From a virus: a DNA stretch of 26,578 bases. The position numbers and the translations under genes are program-made. The stretch covers positions 1 through 26,578 of IMG/VR virus record IMGVR_UViG_3300036761_000568; one strand, 5' to 3'. Below the pieces are notes generated by a model. It saw only the letters and a program-made list of their open reading frames with translations. It made no database searches and was not told where the DNA came from. Numbering within the stretch: position 1 is the first letter of the stretch; each line of letters begins with the position of its first letter. Shown here in pieces: positions 18,601 to 26,578 of the stretch.

Positions 18601-19736
18601 CGGAGGTAGCCTTCTTCAATGTTGAGTACGCGGAGATGACGTTTGCGGAGTTCCTGGGTGATGAGCTTATCTGACTCGATGTAGAAGGATACATCGAGTT
18701 CCCGGCAGACGTTACGCTTCCAGGAGGAGACACTTTCCAAGGTGCGGGATTGGGAAGAGGACCACATGATGAGTTCCTGATAAGTGACCCCATGCTTCGC
18801 CAACCATGCGACGGTAATCTCGCGGAACTTCTCCAAGCGGGCTGTGACGATTGCCCTGGTCTTGAACATGGTGTGCCGAGGGAGAAACTTAGGGATTGTC
18901 GTAGGGAAGAACTTCTCTTCGAGAGCATCGACTTCGTAGATTTCCGCTGGTCCGTCTTCGCAAATAACCCCATCCAGATCGAGGGCACAAAGAGAAATTT
19001 GTGGTCCATTGAAGAAATTCCACTCGAAGAGATGCAAGTTGTTTTGGATAACAACGTGCTGATCTACCAGATGGACAGTATGTGGAGTAACGAAGACTGC
19101 CGCCTTGAAAGTCCCGGTGGGGAGGAGGAGATTGAGTCTTCGTATTTGGGAACCAGATCCCAAGGAGTCTTCAATTAGAGCGAACCTGCCCGTGGTGTGC
19201 TTTAAGTCTCTGGAGCGATCCCCACTGTTCAGGCGGATGATCTTATTCCGGCTGATCGCGTAGAGTGGTTTGTGGAGTGCCGTGGCGATGATTGTGGCGG
19301 GGAGCATCCCGGAGCGGGCGACACCAATGATGGCGTCTATGTCTAAGGGAATGTTGTGAATTAGAGTTTTAGAAAGTCTGGTGAGATCCTGAGTGGAGTG
19401 CCAAGGGATAGAATACTCCGTCCATTTGCCTTGGGGGCATTTCTCTTTAGTGGAACGGATGAGATTGTTGAGACTGCTCCAACAGCCAAGATCAATACGT
19501 TTGCAGCGTTTGTGTTTATCTTCGTAGAATTCAGAGCATTGCGAGCAGATTTGATAGCGGTGAGTAATTTCCCAATCCGGAGTTCTGATGCGGAGATTGC
19601 TTTCCGATATGTATGTTTTATTCCCAGGTCTTTCGTTGTCCGGTAGCTCGACCTTCGTGACATTACCACAACGGCAGAATACCCTGGTAGTATGCACGTT
19701 TAATTCTAGTCCGCATTGGCTGCATTTCCATTTCAT
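18597..19736 (-). CDS. Zinc-ribbon / phosphoribosyltransferase / HAD fusion protein
   Basis: The 379-residue protein has three parts. The N-terminal 105 residues are Cys-rich: CSQC (5-8), FCRCG (20-24), ICSQC (63-67), C78, C85 and KCPQGKW (99-105), probably two zinc sites. Residues 130-230 form a PRTase: IIGVARSGMLPATIIATALH, then the PRPP loop FALIEDSLGSGSQI (185-198) with E189/D190. Residues 248-360 form a HAD phosphatase: LDLDG (D253/D255), IVTAR (296-300), K340 and YIESD (352-356), so all four HAD motifs are present. A PRTase coupled to a phosphatase could make a nucleoside-like metabolite via a nucleotide. The gene overlaps both neighbours. No close family name can be given. Confidence 0.8.
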   Translation of the reverse strand: MKWKCSQCGLELNVHTTRVFCRCGNVTKVELPDNERPGNKTYISESNLRIRTPDWEITHRYQICSQCSEFYEDKHKRCKRIDLGCWSSLNNLIRSTKEKCPQGKWTEYSIPWHSTQDLTRLSKTLIHNIPLDIDAIIGVARSGMLPATIIATALHKPLYAISRNKIIRLNSGDRSRDLKHTTGRFALIEDSLGSGSQIRRLNLLLPTGTFKAAVFVTPHTVHLVDQHVVIQNNLHLFEWNFFNGPQISLCALDLDGVICEDGPAEIYEVDALEEKFFPTTIPKFLPRHTMFKTRAIVTARLEKFREITVAWLAKHGVTYQELIMWSSSQSRTLESVSSWKRNVCRELDVSFYIESDKLITQELRKRHLRVLNIEEGYLR

Positions 19737-22126
19737 CAGTATGCCGTAGCTTTAATGGTTAAAGAAGTGACTCCATCACAGAGGCAACCACCTGGATAAA
19801 GTGGTCCGGATTCATAGGGTATTGTTTCGTCTACTAATGTATCACAACGTTGGCTCATAGAGAATGTTTTCTGATATAGAACTCCGCAGGATGGTGGAGC
19901 ATAAGTTCCTTCTGGAATGAATATAATTGATACGTTGAGTTCCCAACCGCTAGGTATAGCTTCTTCAATCTCCCAAGCGATTTCCAGGTAGTAGTAGAGG
20001 ACACCAAATTCTATGGGACCGTTGCAGATGAACCAGCGTTTGCGTCCTTGGCAGCTTCCTCCAAATTGTGACCAGGAACTTGGAATTACATAGGTTCCAT
20101 CTATGTCTGGACAATTCCCGCAGTATTGAGAATACTCGTTGATAAATCCGGTAATGTTGAAACTGATACCCTGCGGTCCATCTCCTCCTGGACAGGGAGT
20201 GCATTCAGTGGGGTAGCAGTCACGGCAAGCGTTGGCATTCGCGGAACCTATGATACTAAAGTCACCAGTCCGAAAGTGAACTTTACCATTGATTGTGGCA
20301 CCTGTGCCGAAGGCGACTCGTTTGTTTCCATAAACTGTGGTGTAAGAGACGGCTTGAACTAGATAATCATTTTTCCCTGGTAGGTAGTAATCCCAGAAGC
20401 CCTCTACGGTTATTGATACTGCATCCGTTCCATCTTCTGCGACGAAGGTACAAAGTGTTACTTGAAAAGGTGCTGCTCGCCCACTGACTGGAGGCTGAGG
20501 ACCGAAAGGTGGATTGACAGTTTCTAAAATAGTGCCGCCTTTACCGAGTTTTATAACTGATCCTACACCTCCGCTGTTGCCACAAGTGATTTCACCCCAA
20601 TGTCCGTTCCCAGAAGTTGGATCGTAGTCTACATAAAATCGGGTAGTATCACCGGCTGCATCGAGCCAAGCCGCGTAGACCCATAATTTCTGATAACCGA
20701 AGTCGGTGTACTCAATGCAATTCCAAGCGGATTGATCCTGGGTGCAACGGATGAGAGCGTTGGTGCTGACTGTTTCCAGATCATCCGCCCCTGGCGTTGA
20801 GTAATATCCGTAATCAGTTCCTATCCAAGTCCCGGAGACGATCTCCCAACCGCAACCGATTTCGGTAAGTGGATTTCCTGGGTAGTAGTAGAAGGGCGAT
20901 TTAGTGAAGACACAAGTCTGGGTAATTTCATCTCCTGGTGTGTAACAATCTGTAATCGTCATTCCATAGTTGTGGTAGTAATAATGGAAATCTGAAAAAA
21001 TGATACGTCCCTCTACCACACTGCCAGTTCCGATGCCCACCTTCGTGCCGGAAACCGTACCTACCGTCTCCTTCATCGTAACAGGGTTGGGTCCAAATCC
21101 TTCTTGAGCGGAAAATGTAGTCCATAAGACACCGGTTGTGGCACTATATCCAGCCCAAAGCGATATCCCCGATTGCGACTCCGGAAAACCCATTGGTTTG
21201 GATTCCTGGAGTAAGGTAGTCCCGTTGAAAAGCCTGACGATGAAGCATCCGTAGGTTGTGTATTGACTCGTTTCATTGAAACCTAGTTCTATCTCTACGA
21301 AGAGGGTGGTGCAGAGAACGATGCGGGCTTTGTCTCCATGCTTGTAATAGTCTGGGAAGCTACCTGGATAGCGAACATTCGGACAGTGGATGAGATTGAC
21401 AAGGACGACGTGCTCTGCGACGGCATTGGGATGAGCGGTATCGAAGCGAAGGTAAGCACCTGTATCTTCGGTGGAAGCACAATGATTTCCACTGAAGTTT
21501 GTCATCCCCCAGGTTCCGGACTGAACGGACCAGCCCGCACTTAAAGGAGTAGTCGTATAGTGAACTTTGATTTGAACAATGTCAATGTTGGCAGTAACCG
21601 AAGCACCGGAAGTATTGGCGACGGAGATGCGGACTTTGAAACTGGAGTTGTTAACTCCTTCTGGAGTAAGAATTAATAACCAGTCATCGTTATTGGCTCC
21701 TACCAAGTATTCCGCTTCGGCTGTGGGATAAATATCAGAGATATATTTGGGATCTTGTAAGGTGTAGGAACCTGGAAGAACTTGAATCCTGCCAAGGGTG
21801 GAAAAGCTGGTACTGGCGAAACGTCGATAACGGACTTCAATACCAGTAATGAGGGCAGAAGAAGGAACGGATAGACCGAAGCTTGACAGGTCCAGATATT
21901 TGCTGGTTTCTCCTACTGCCAGGGTGACGGATGCATAGCTACCATCATCCACTGCTAGATTGGTAGTCCCAGACCAGGAGATGCCGTCTCCTGTATTGGC
22001 AACTGTACCTGCCGTGACCCAACCGGTGTCTGTTGTGGGAACATGCTGAAAAGTATCTTCACCGATCAAGCAACTCTCTGGAGTTGTAACGCAGCAACAG
22101 TTAGAACCACCTTTGTACCAGCCCAT
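19736..22126 (-). CDS. Large Cys-rich multidomain tail protein, putative receptor-binding
   Basis: The 796-residue protein starts at the ATG at 22126 (MGWYKGGSNCCCVTTPESC). The N-terminal third has a jelly-roll-like pattern (NLAVDDGSYASVTLAVGETS through ALITGIEVRYRRFASTSF, then ADIVQ/IVQIKVHY-type strands). Two concanavalin/LamG-like modules of about 200 residues follow. They start WSVQSGTWGMTNFSG and WEIVSGTWIGTDYGY and end GIGTGSVVEGRIIFSDF and AFGTGATINGKVHFRTG. A Cys-rich C-terminal part carries CRDCYPTECTPCPGGDG and more pairs. The many paired cysteines suggest disulfide-stabilised virion exposure. Position behind the tape measure and virion genes supports a tail tip or fibre role in host binding. 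Confidence 0.7.
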   Translation of the reverse strand: MGWYKGGSNCCCVTTPESCLIGEDTFQHVPTTDTGWVTAGTVANTGDGISWSGTTNLAVDDGSYASVTLAVGETSKYLDLSSFGLSVPSSALITGIEVRYRRFASTSFSTLGRIQVLPGSYTLQDPKYISDIYPTAEAEYLVGANNDDWLLILTPEGVNNSSFKVRISVANTSGASVTANIDIVQIKVHYTTTPLSAGWSVQSGTWGMTNFSGNHCASTEDTGAYLRFDTAHPNAVAEHVVLVNLIHCPNVRYPGSFPDYYKHGDKARIVLCTTLFVEIELGFNETSQYTTYGCFIVRLFNGTTLLQESKPMGFPESQSGISLWAGYSATTGVLWTTFSAQEGFGPNPVTMKETVGTVSGTKVGIGTGSVVEGRIIFSDFHYYYHNYGMTITDCYTPGDEITQTCVFTKSPFYYYPGNPLTEIGCGWEIVSGTWIGTDYGYYSTPGADDLETVSTNALIRCTQDQSAWNCIEYTDFGYQKLWVYAAWLDAAGDTTRFYVDYDPTSGNGHWGEITCGNSGGVGSVIKLGKGGTILETVNPPFGPQPPVSGRAAPFQVTLCTFVAEDGTDAVSITVEGFWDYYLPGKNDYLVQAVSYTTVYGNKRVAFGTGATINGKVHFRTGDFSIIGSANANACRDCYPTECTPCPGGDGPQGISFNITGFINEYSQYCGNCPDIDGTYVIPSSWSQFGGSCQGRKRWFICNGPIEFGVLYYYLEIAWEIEEAIPSGWELNVSIIFIPEGTYAPPSCGVLYQKTFSMSQRCDTLVDETIPYESGPLYPGGCLCDGVTSLTIKATAY

Positions 22127-22127
22127 G

Positions 22128-22784
22128 TTAATTTCCAGTGCATTGCATGTTTTCAATGTTCCAGGTAGTCCCAGTTTTGTAACTGGCTCGACCGGCTGCC
22201 CCAGAGGCACCCTCGAAGAGATAAAGACCACCTGTGCTGGTCAAGAGGTTCTCAACGGTGATACTGGTGGTGGGATGGGTGATACCCTGTCCCCATTGAC
22301 TTGTAATCGTGGCAGACTTGGAAGCGTCTGAAGTCGCCAAGGCCGCATCGAGTGTAAAGCGGCAATGGGGCTTAAAGATGATGGGAGTGGCAACCCAAAA
22401 GAGACCCTTGCGGTCTTGAACGATAGGAAAGATCAGCTTGGTAGAAATAGGAATAGCATTATCGTAGGGATTGTAAACTGTGACCGACCTCCAGGTGCCG
22501 CCTACGGATGCTTCTGATTTTAATAACTTTGCGTCTGAGATGTTAAGTTCCAAAAGAGAAGCTTCACCGGAACCGACAACATAATTTGTACCCGCATCTC
22601 CACCTGTAGCGGCTGTGATGGTTGTTTTAGCGGTTGCCATCCAGATACGAGCAGCGGGGATCATTGTTTCTGGGAGTGAAACAACATCTTTGGGGACCTT
22701 GTTAATTTCACCTGAAGTGACGAAGTTCATCAGGTCTACGGCAATATTGCGATCTGAGAATCCAAAGATGTTCTTAGTAGGCAT
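22128..22784 (-). CDS. Putative virion (tail) structural protein
   Basis: The 218-residue protein starts MPTKNIFGFSDRNIAVDLMN. It is rich in Ser, Thr and Gly with alternating strand-like segments (ASLLELNISDAKLLKSEASV; WRSVTVYNPYDNAIPISTKL) and a beta-rich C-terminal part (GGLYLFEGASGAAGRASYKT). These features are typical of a phage tail or baseplate structural protein, but the family is not recognised. The ATG at 22784 overlaps the previous stop (TAATG). It lies between a second virion protein and the large Cys-rich tail protein, and probably joins the distal tail. Confidence 0.6.
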   Translation of the reverse strand: MPTKNIFGFSDRNIAVDLMNFVTSGEINKVPKDVVSLPETMIPAARIWMATAKTTITAATGGDAGTNYVVGSGEASLLELNISDAKLLKSEASVGGTWRSVTVYNPYDNAIPISTKLIFPIVQDRKGLFWVATPIIFKPHCRFTLDAALATSDASKSATITSQWGQGITHPTTSITVENLLTSTGGLYLFEGASGAAGRASYKTGTTWNIENMQCTGN

Positions 22785-23635
22785 TAGACTAATCCTAGAG
22801 GGGCGAAGGCGGCCATTTGGAAACGATTGTAATTGAGGTAAACTTCTGGAGCACCGTCTGCAAGTGGATAACCGTTGCCGTTGAGATTGCCCGTGGTGTT
22901 GTCTCCGTCTGCCACGAAATTGGTATATTCCTTAGTAGTACCACTAGTCGCTTTAATGTAGCGAGTTCCCTGATCTAAAAGGAACAGTCGCCAACCAGCC
23001 ATTATTAATGTCTGCGGGTCGATCTTCAAATTGAATTTGATCTTGTAGGTAACTTGCCAAACTCGTTGAGCATTGAGGAGGGCGGTCTTTCCAGATGGTC
23101 CTGTCATGAGAGCACAGTAAGGAGGAGCACCGAGGAAATAATCTGAGTTGACTCTTCCGTTGTAGAGAAGGATTATAGAAGCATTGAAGGTTGGCTCAAA
23201 GCGAGTGACGGTGAGTGTGGGAATTGGGACGGGGGCACTTGTGAGAAGTGGTTCTCCTACGGAGTTCAGGATGGGTTTGCCTGTAAGCATGTCGAAGCGG
23301 AGGACTTCCTCGCGTTCTTCAATGTCCCAGGAATATTCAACAACAGGAGTTTCCGCGTCAACGTGACTGTCATAAGTACAGTCCACTTCCCAGAGATAGG
23401 CAGCAGCGTTAATCTCCCTGGCTTCTTTGGAAATGCAGTAGCCGTTGTCCAAGAAGCTGCGAAGCAATGGTAGACCGGCGGCACTGAGAATATCATCGGT
23501 GGTGTTGTTGATGGAGTCACCCAAGACGTAGTTGGTGACCATCCAGGTCTTCCGGGTGCCTGCGGAGAGATCTGTAGCTAGTTCGCGGGAGCCTCCGAGG
23601 GAGGTATTCTTCGTCCCGATTTTTCTGATAGTCAT
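22784..23635 (-). CDS. Putative virion (distal tail) structural protein
   Basis: The 283-residue protein starts at the ATG at 23635 (AGGAGG five bases upstream), not at the earlier frame, which lies in the tape measure gene. It has mixed strand sequence: RKIGTKNTSLGGSRELATDL near the start, YLWEVDCTYDSHVDAETPVV, LTVTRFEPTFNASIILLYNG, and WQVTYKIKFNLKIDPQTLIM. Aromatic and Asn-rich segments are common in phage tail or baseplate proteins. The gene directly follows the tape measure gene, where distal tail proteins are usual. There is no confident family match. Confidence 0.6.
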   Translation of the reverse strand: MTIRKIGTKNTSLGGSRELATDLSAGTRKTWMVTNYVLGDSINNTTDDILSAAGLPLLRSFLDNGYCISKEAREINAAAYLWEVDCTYDSHVDAETPVVEYSWDIEEREEVLRFDMLTGKPILNSVGEPLLTSAPVPIPTLTVTRFEPTFNASIILLYNGRVNSDYFLGAPPYCALMTGPSGKTALLNAQRVWQVTYKIKFNLKIDPQTLIMAGWRLFLLDQGTRYIKATSGTTKEYTNFVADGDNTTGNLNGNGYPLADGAPEVYLNYNRFQMAAFAPLGLV

Positions 23636-23636
23636 A

Positions 23637-25895
23637 TTATCCTCCTGGAGGTGTTGTAAAGGATGAGCCAACACCCTCGAAGACAAACGTGCCACCTTTC
23701 TTCAGCAGCATTGTAATGCCTTCTGCAATCTTGGCAGTGTTTGAGGCGGTTTTCTGGGCAGCATCGAGGGTAGCTTTGCGATTGTCAAAGGCTGCCTTGG
23801 CGGCTTCCGTTGATCCCATTTCTAAACCTTCCGGCATTTTTGTTGCTGCGAGGCTTCTAAGTGGACCGGGACCACCAGCGGTTTCTGAGTAATTGTAAGG
23901 CTTAACATTGCTTTGAACTTCTTCGGCAATTCGATCTGGTAGTTTTGACATTTCGATAGCTTGGTTGACGGCACCCATAGCGTTCTTCTCTTGTTCGGCG
24001 TAACCCTCTCTGAGTTTCTTTGTCTCCGCTTCTAAATCTGCGAGGGCTTTGTTCTGATCTTGAGCTAGCTTGTCAGTCCCTTGCTGATTCATCTGGTCGA
24101 TTTGATTGGTAGCTAGATTGCTTTCGTTGCCTAATGCTTTGGCACGTTCGTTTTCAGCTTGCACGTCTACCCCGGAAATTTTCTTAAAGACCGCGTTGAA
24201 GAATTTATTCTTCCCAGCCATTTCCAACATACTCTTGGCAATACTACTAACGGTATCCATCCAGATTTTCTTTATACCAGCCGAGACTTCAATCCATAAT
24301 TTCTGGAAGAAGAAGGTGAACTCCAACCAGATTTTCTTCATGCCGATGATTCCTAGTTGAAGAATCTGTTCTAGAGAGACCATTAACACATTCATGGCTC
24401 CCTTGATATCGCCTGCCAGGATGCGGTCTTTAATAGCTGTGAAAGCACTACCTACAACGGACTTGATATTCTCAAAGGTATCCATAATTGGTTGGCTAAT
24501 AGCTTGGACGGCTTCATTGGCAATGTCGAAGTTCTTTGCTAAGAGGTAAACGATTCCGGCGATCTCTCCGAGGACTGCTCCTACGGCGACTAAGGGACCA
24601 AAAAGGAAGAGGATAGTAGAAGCGATGGCACTGATAGCAACTAAGGCGAGACCAAAGATTTTGAGTGTTGCCCCAAGGACAATGAGACCACCCGCTACAC
24701 CCATGATGCCCAGGAAGGCGATAGCGAGATTCTTCGCGAGATGTGTGTTTTCCTTAAACCAAGCTTCTAGTCCGTTGAGAATAGGGACGAAGCGATCTTC
24801 CAAAGTTTGAAACATCTTTTCAAAGGATAGTCCGAAGGTAACGGCCAGACTGTTGAAAGCGGTAATGAGGCGACGGATGCTACCACCTAAACCAGAGTCC
24901 ATCATCTGGGCAGCTTCGGCGGCTGTGATTTCACCTTTGGCGAGTAATCCCAAAACTTCTTCCACGCGATCCATGTTCTTCAGGGCTTGAGCGGCTCGTG
25001 ATCCCCGGATGTTGAAGAGATCATTGAGGACAGTCAAGCGTTCCTGCTGGCTCATCTCTTTCATGCCAGCCCGCAGGTCGTTGAAGACTTCAATCATGGG
25101 ACGTGCTTCACCGGCCTTGAACATCTCAAAGCCGAATAGCTCCTTGACCTTATCCGCGTTTTTGGTCATTTCGATGAGGAGGTTGTTGAGGCTGGTGCCG
25201 CCCTTGGTGCCGGTGAGCATGTTGTTGCTGAAGATGGCTAAGGTAACAACTGTTTCTTCTAGTGACATACCCATGTCATGGGCTGAGCCAGCTACGAAGG
25301 AGAGGGCTGAGCCTAATTCCTGGACGGTGGTGGTACCGGCGGAACTGGCGACGAAGAGGGCATCGGCAACTCGTGCGGCTTCTGTGGCGGGAATCTCGAA
25401 AGCCATGAGGGAGCGGGCCATGTACATGGCGGATTCCGACATAGTGATCTGTCCAGCTCTGGCTAGATTGATTACATCGTCAAGTGCGTCTTCAATAATT
25501 TGGAGTGACCCTGGACCAAAAGCTCTGGCTAATTCTTCCGCACCGAGAGCTACTTCTTCTGCTGTGTAGCTGGTGGTGCGTCCGAGATTGCGGACCTTCT
25601 TCTCCAAGGGTTCCATCTCTTTGGTAGTGACTCCGAGAATGGCTTGTGTGGCAAGCATGGCATCTTGGTACTTCTGGGCTTCCCGGATGCCGATATACAT
25701 ACTGCGGCCAAGACCTGTTGCTGCTAAGCCAAGACGGAGACCAGCGGATTCCATGCCTGAGCCTACGGCATTGAGCTGCTTACCCATGGCAGCAATCTTC
25801 TTATTAACTTGGGATAAGACCTTCCCCGTTTCATCCTTGGCTCGAATGAGAACGTAAGCTGCTCCGGCGACAACGCGACCCATGGAGAGTGCCAT
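23637..25895 (-). CDS. Tape measure protein, TP901 family
   Basis: The 752-residue protein carries the conserved TP901/PhageMin_Tail block: EAQKYQDAMLATQAILGVTT, LGRTTSYTAEEVALGAEELA, SESAMYMARSLMAFEIPATE and VVTLAIFSNNMLTGTKGGTS, then IRGSRAAQALKNMDRVEEVL. A strongly hydrophobic region (about 383-453) with several membrane-length segments probably inserts in the membrane during DNA entry. Long helical and coiled-coil stretches follow (AEQEKNAMGAVNQAIEMSKL). At roughly 0.15 nm per residue the length predicts a tail of about 110 nm, an estimate only. ATG 25895 follows AAAGGG. It marks the surrounding genes as tail genes. Confidence 0.92.
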   Translation of the reverse strand: MALSMGRVVAGAAYVLIRAKDETGKVLSQVNKKIAAMGKQLNAVGSGMESAGLRLGLAATGLGRSMYIGIREAQKYQDAMLATQAILGVTTKEMEPLEKKVRNLGRTTSYTAEEVALGAEELARAFGPGSLQIIEDALDDVINLARAGQITMSESAMYMARSLMAFEIPATEAARVADALFVASSAGTTTVQELGSALSFVAGSAHDMGMSLEETVVTLAIFSNNMLTGTKGGTSLNNLLIEMTKNADKVKELFGFEMFKAGEARPMIEVFNDLRAGMKEMSQQERLTVLNDLFNIRGSRAAQALKNMDRVEEVLGLLAKGEITAAEAAQMMDSGLGGSIRRLITAFNSLAVTFGLSFEKMFQTLEDRFVPILNGLEAWFKENTHLAKNLAIAFLGIMGVAGGLIVLGATLKIFGLALVAISAIASTILFLFGPLVAVGAVLGEIAGIVYLLAKNFDIANEAVQAISQPIMDTFENIKSVVGSAFTAIKDRILAGDIKGAMNVLMVSLEQILQLGIIGMKKIWLEFTFFFQKLWIEVSAGIKKIWMDTVSSIAKSMLEMAGKNKFFNAVFKKISGVDVQAENERAKALGNESNLATNQIDQMNQQGTDKLAQDQNKALADLEAETKKLREGYAEQEKNAMGAVNQAIEMSKLPDRIAEEVQSNVKPYNYSETAGGPGPLRSLAATKMPEGLEMGSTEAAKAAFDNRKATLDAAQKTASNTAKIAEGITMLLKKGGTFVFEGVGSSFTTPPGG

Positions 25896-25896
25896 T

Positions 25897-26481
25897 TTAT
25901 TTACCCTTTACTGTCCCGGCGTTAATGCGTCCTCGCCACAGTGGGAGAATTTTCGACTTGGCTCGGACAAGAGCAGGCCAAGCGAATTTGCGTTGTTTGT
26001 ATTTAATTGTTTTGGTGGTAAAGCCGGTGCTGGCTGGTGGCTGAATCAAACCAGCTTTAAGTTTAGCTTGGTAAGCCCTGGATTGCTTACGAGTTCTAGC
26101 TTTGCGAGTGACTCGTTTTTTGACAACTCTGATACGAACAGTCCGTCCCCATTCGTGGATCTCGGAGGGAGCCATTTGCCGTTTTCTGGGGAAAGTAAAG
26201 TGTCCAATTACCGCAGCGGTATCTTTCCCAGTGCCCGCTGGATCATAGGGAACACTGTAAATCATTTTGAAGCGTTTGGCCTTATCCCTGGAACGAGGTG
26301 GTGTACCAGGACGGGAAGGCTTGTCAGTGTTGACTTGGCGAATGCTGCCCCGCATGATGCGACGGATGAGTAGCCCCGCGTGTTTGATGGGTGACTCGTT
26401 AATTCTACCCCAGTTCCGACGCATGAAGTTCATGTCTATCGGAGGCTTCTTGACCGGGTAGAGATAAAGTCTAATGGGCAC
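25897..26481 (-). CDS. Basic tail-assembly or head-tail protein
   Basis: The 194-residue protein is very basic. Its first part resembles small head-tail or tail-completion proteins (PPIDMNFMRRNWGRINESPI, then HAGLLIRRIMRGSIRQVN and RPGTPPRSRD), with the Arg/Lys-rich centre VRIRVVKKRVTRKARTRKQS and a C-terminal basic stretch. The position immediately upstream of the tape measure gene is usual for tail completion or chaperone genes. The GTG start at 26481 has AAGGA eight bases upstream and overlaps the preceding gene by eleven bases. The similarity is general, so the family is uncertain. Confidence 0.5.
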   Translation of the reverse strand: MPIRLYLYPVKKPPIDMNFMRRNWGRINESPIKHAGLLIRRIMRGSIRQVNTDKPSRPGTPPRSRDKAKRFKMIYSVPYDPAGTGKDTAAVIGHFTFPRKRQMAPSEIHEWGRTVRIRVVKKRVTRKARTRKQSRAYQAKLKAGLIQPPASTGFTTKTIKYKQRKFAWPALVRAKSKILPLWRGRINAGTVKGK

Positions 26482-26578
26482 TGCGGAGTTCCTTCAGGAT
26501 GGAGATACGTTCTCCGTCTGCGTTGTAGCCAGAAGTTACAAAGAGAGGGTGACCCTCCACTTTGATTTTGTCTGTTGC
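26471..26578 (-). CDS. C-terminal end of a virion-region gene (runs off window)
   Basis: Thirty-five codons and a TAG stop (26473-26471) are visible, in frame from the window edge. The residues ATDKIKVEGHPLFVTSGYNA, then DGERISILKELRSAH, suggest a globular C-terminus. The stop lies inside the start of the basic tail gene, giving an eleven-base overlap as at other junctions in this operon. No family can be assigned from this piece; neighbouring-gene order suggests a head-tail or tail structural gene. Confidence 0.6.
   Translation of the reverse strand, partial: ATDKIKVEGHPLFVTSGYNADGERISILKELRSAH

Noticed and set aside
23637-25895. Attachment site or integrase signals suggesting a prophage
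   Set aside because: No integrase, excisionase or att-like repeat could be seen anywhere in the window.
1-26578. tRNA genes
   Set aside because: No cloverleaf-like sequence with GGTTCGAATCC-type T-loop was recognised by eye; a dedicated scan would be needed to exclude them.

Overview
The window is a stretch of a tailed double-stranded DNA bacteriophage genome (Caudoviricetes-like), or a prophage or environmental phage contig. The evidence is a TP901-type tape measure gene, a run of tail/virion genes, and a full phage replication-recombination set: zinc-Toprim primase fused to an AAA+ ATPase, family A DNA polymerase, Sak4-like ATPase, RecB/Cas4-like nuclease, family 4 uracil-DNA glycosylase and a UvrD-like helicase. 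Genes are tightly packed, with ATGA, GTGA and TAATG junctions, several GTG starts and strong Shine-Dalgarno sites, so the host is bacterial. The host phylum cannot be fixed from the sequence. No integrase, terminase, portal, capsid, lysis or tRNA gene is visible.

Layout: (1) Positions 1-383 hold the start of a small membrane protein and a ribbon-helix-helix (RHH)-like protein, read leftward. (2) Positions 384-1006 are non-coding and carry two repeat systems: twenty unspaced 9-bp units (593-772), and a family of GGGGATAGAC iterons with mostly 21-bp spacing (834-1005), plus a ninth copy inside the next gene. (3) Positions 1007-3974 are a leftward accessory operon of small proteins: a secreted peptide with a duplicated IRGQYGKP motif, three zinc-binding miniproteins, four tandem genes sharing an LAAAEA coiled-coil motif, an SH3-like protein and a membrane protein. 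(4) Positions 3976-13159 are the leftward replication/recombination operon, driven by a good sigma70-like promoter at 13193-13221. It includes a 39-residue zinc-finger gene overlapping the Sak4 gene. (5) Positions 13288-17597 are two rightward units: a ParB-fold-like protein with its own promoter and terminator, then a strong promoter (TTGACA-17-TATAAA) ahead of a small protein, the UvrD-like helicase and two small proteins, ending in a terminator. (6) Positions 17596-26578 are a leftward tail-gene operon: a partial gene, a basic protein, the tape measure, two virion proteins and a large Cys-rich multidomain tail protein. It ends with two coupled enzymes, a zinc-ribbon/phosphoribosyltransferase/HAD fusion and a radical SAM protein with an N-terminal SPASM-like module.

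The replication genes form a coherent machine: primase-helicase and PolA for synthesis, Sak4 with a RecB-like nuclease and a candidate ssDNA-binding protein for recombination, and UDG and small nucleases for repair or processing. The least explained parts, and the best places to look for something undescribed, are the PRTase-HAD plus radical SAM pair at the end of the tail operon, and the double repeat array next to the RHH-like gene, which resembles a partition or replication-control locus.
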